DNA of 64,000 nt. Origin: Brevibacillus_H sp049846925 (lineage in GTDB: Bacteria > Bacillota > Bacilli > Brevibacillales > Brevibacillaceae). This document shows, piece after piece, positions 62,629 through 64,000 of this stretch. The notes under the pieces are model-generated. The model did no database searches. It was not told the DNA's origin and saw only the letters and a program-made list of their open reading frames with translations. Position 1 is the stretch's first letter, and the number at the start of each line of letters is the position of its first letter. The position numbers and the translations under genes were made by a program. The stretch spans positions 248,001-312,000 of the forward strand of contig NZ_JBNCMT010000001.1 in NCBI RefSeq assembly GCF_049846925.1, read 5' to 3'.

Positions 62629-63694
62629 GCAATGGTTCCCCTTTCTCATTGACAGGAATCAATACTTTAATGGTTGTTCCTTTGCCGGGGGCCGATTGAA
62701 TATCTACTTCTCCACCGAGAAGGCTCGCTCGTTCTTTCATGCCGTACAATCCAAGTCCTGTACCCAATATACGAAGTTGATTTAAATCAAAACCTCGGCC
62801 AAAGTCTTCTATAGATAATTCTATCATTTTGCCCAAGTCTCGGAAACGGACAAATAATTTATCAGTATCCGCATATTTAGCAGCGTTGATCATCGCTTCC
62901 TGACAAATTCGGTAGAGAGCAGTCTCCACAGACGAATGGAATCTTCGTCTAGAGCCAACAACATCCAATTCTGTCACAATCCCGAATGTATCTTCATATC
63001 GCTTGGAATAAGAGCGGATAGCCGGGATCAACCCCAGGTCATCCAGCGCAGACGGGCGCAACTCTACAGCCATGCTCTTAACTTCATCCAGAGCTCGTGC
63101 TGTCATTTGTTGAATGTCGACAAGCAAGTTCTTCAGCTCCGTATCGACGTTAGCTTGATTTACTACTTTCAACCCGACCACGATACTGTAAAGCGCTTGA
63201 CCGACACCATCATGCAAATCACGTGAAATGCGTTTGCGCTCTTCTTCTTGTGCTTGAATAATGTAGTTGGTAATTTGACGTTGGAACCGTTCTCGCTCCA
63301 TCCGATGCTGCTCGGTCATGTCACGTAAAATGACAACCATAGCTAAATCCGCTTCCTCGGGCAATCGAGTAGAGCTGGCTGCTATGGTAAACTGGCGCCC
63401 ATCTTTTGCAGTTATGTGCATTTCAAAGGAAGGCATGGATTGCATAGTTGAAAAACATTCGTTACAGGTTATTTCCTCTGTTCCGGTAGCCATGCCACGA
63501 CAAATATTACAAAAGGGTACTTTTCCTATTAATTCTTCGGCAGGATATCCGGTTATTTTTTCTGCTGCACGGTTTGCACCTATAACAAACCCTTCCTTAC
63601 TAACAACTAGGATAGCGTCAGTCACATTCTCAAAAATAGAATGCAGGATAGAGGATGTATTATAGGTGGCACTCACATTTGCCAACCAAGCCAT
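62600..63694 (-). CDS. nreB: Oxygen-sensing histidine kinase NreB
   Basis: 364-residue cytoplasmic kinase. The N-terminal PAS domain carries C62-x2-C65-x11-C77-x2-C80, the exact spacing of the NreB [4Fe-4S] oxygen sensor. The HisKA_3 domain has H161 in RKRISRDLHDGVGQALYSI. The HATPase domain has EAMINAAKYA and GTGLGLYGMKERA. It has no membrane helix. AGGGG precedes the ATG, and an internal promoter lies upstream. Confidence 0.95.
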   Translation of the reverse strand: MAWLANVSATYNTSSILHSIFENVTDAILVVSKEGFVIGANRAAEKITGYPAEELIGKVPFCNICRGMATGTEEITCNECFSTMQSMPSFEMHITAKDGRQFTIAASSTRLPEEADLAMVVILRDMTEQHRMERERFQRQITNYIIQAQEEERKRISRDLHDGVGQALYSIVVGLKVVNQANVDTELKNLLVDIQQMTARALDEVKSMAVELRPSALDDLGLIPAIRSYSKRYEDTFGIVTELDVVGSRRRFHSSVETALYRICQEAMINAAKYADTDKLFVRFRDLGKMIELSIEDFGRGFDLNQLRILGTGLGLYGMKERASLLGGEVDIQSAPGKGTTIKVLIPVNEKGEPLHVDTGTYSR

Positions 63695-63726
63695 GGTAAC
63701 GTCCCCTTTTTCCGTTTGTTACTTCC

Positions 63727-63755
63727 ATCATAAAATGATTAATCAGGCTTTTCAA
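63727..63755 (-). promoter_or_regulatory. Internal promoter of nreBC
   Basis: Minus-strand -35 TTGAAA (63755-63750), 17-base spacer, -10 TATGAT (63732-63727), about 35 bp before the nreB start codon. It would allow nreBC expression independent of nreA. Confidence 0.6.
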
Positions 63756-63783
63756 CATATTAAACATATTAACGTCATTAATT

Positions 63784-64000
63784 CTAGGATGATTGTGAAG
63801 GATTAGCCCAATCTTGAAAGTGTGTCACTGGAAAAACGGATGTTCCCGGTTTTGGTCGTAGCATGGACTCCAACTGCTCCGCCACACTAATCACAAGTTC
63901 AACAACATCATCTTCAAAAGAACGAGTGTCTCTGCAGCCAACTAATAAAACGCCTTTTACCCGTTCATTTGTCGTGATTGGAACCGCTGCAATGCTTTTC
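63784..64000 (-). CDS. nreA: NreA nitrate-sensing GAF protein, N-terminal part outside the window
   Basis: The last 71 codons are present. The reading KSIAAVPITTNERVKGVLLV, then GCRDTRSFEDDVVELVISVA and EQLESMLRPK is the end of a GAF domain. Its position right before nreB fits NreA, which binds nitrate and controls NreB. The stop is TAG at 63786-63784. The frame runs off the right edge. Confidence 0.8.
   Translation of the reverse strand, partial: KSIAAVPITTNERVKGVLLVGCRDTRSFEDDVVELVISVAEQLESMLRPKPGTSVFPVTHFQDWANPSQSS

Overview
The window reads as a chromosomal core segment of a moderately AT-rich, endospore-forming type Bacillota, most like Brevibacillus (Paenibacillaceae). The reasons are Bacillus-type gene order, typical AGGAGG ribosome sites, frequent GTG/TTG starts and Bacillales-type protein sequences. 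The genus is an inference from remembered protein families. Almost everything up to about 54.5 kb lies on the minus strand, so the biology is read from right to left.

In transcription order the first block is sucCD - dprA - topA - trmFO - xerC(codV) - hslV - hslU - codY (52.5 to 41.5 kb). This is the order seen in Bacillus subtilis. codY carries a false 100-N gap flanked by an exact 99-bp duplication. Removing both restores a normal 259-residue CodY.

The second block (40.9 to 10.2 kb) is a complete-looking fla/che operon: flgBC-fliEFGHIJ-motE/ylxF-fliK-[TIGR02530-type]-flgE-swrD-fliLMY-cheY-fliOPQR-flhBA-flhF-flhG-cheBAWCD-[membrane protein]-sigD-fapA-[hydrophilic protein]-swrB-[MltG-like]. 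It builds the flagellar basal body, hook and type III export gate, the chemotaxis core and the late sigma factor. The hook-cap gene flgD is absent from its usual place, and several extra genes surround sigD. A CodY-like box lies just upstream of flgB.

The third block (10.0 kb to the left edge) is rpsB-tsf-pyrH-frr-uppS-cdsA-dxr-rseP-ispG-proS: translation factors, UMP kinase, and lipid and isoprenoid synthesis. A 141-bp element bounded by perfect 10-bp inverted ends sits between rseP and ispG.

To the right of sucC the content becomes accessory. There is a lipoprotein, an AlbA_2/Schlafen-like protein, a D-Ala-D-Ala dipeptidase interrupted by a real sequencing gap and preceded by a chain of overlapping inverted repeats, and a 90-residue membrane protein that resembles only the first ring-building domain of FliF. 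After that comes an oxygen- and nitrogen-oxide-responsive locus (56.1 to 64 kb). It holds two radical SAM/SPASM proteins (one of NirJ/AhbC type), a hemerythrin, a YwiC-like protein, a 12-helix haem-copper-oxidase-like protein, a SufT/MIP18-like protein, a small frameshifted gene and the NreABC oxygen-sensing system. One perfect Fnr-type box sits at -41.5 relative to likely start sites in both directions between the hemerythrin and NirJ-like genes, and a second Fnr-like box precedes the oxidase-like gene. This locus is the most likely place for a little-described system. No tRNA, rRNA, CRISPR array or insertion sequence was seen.
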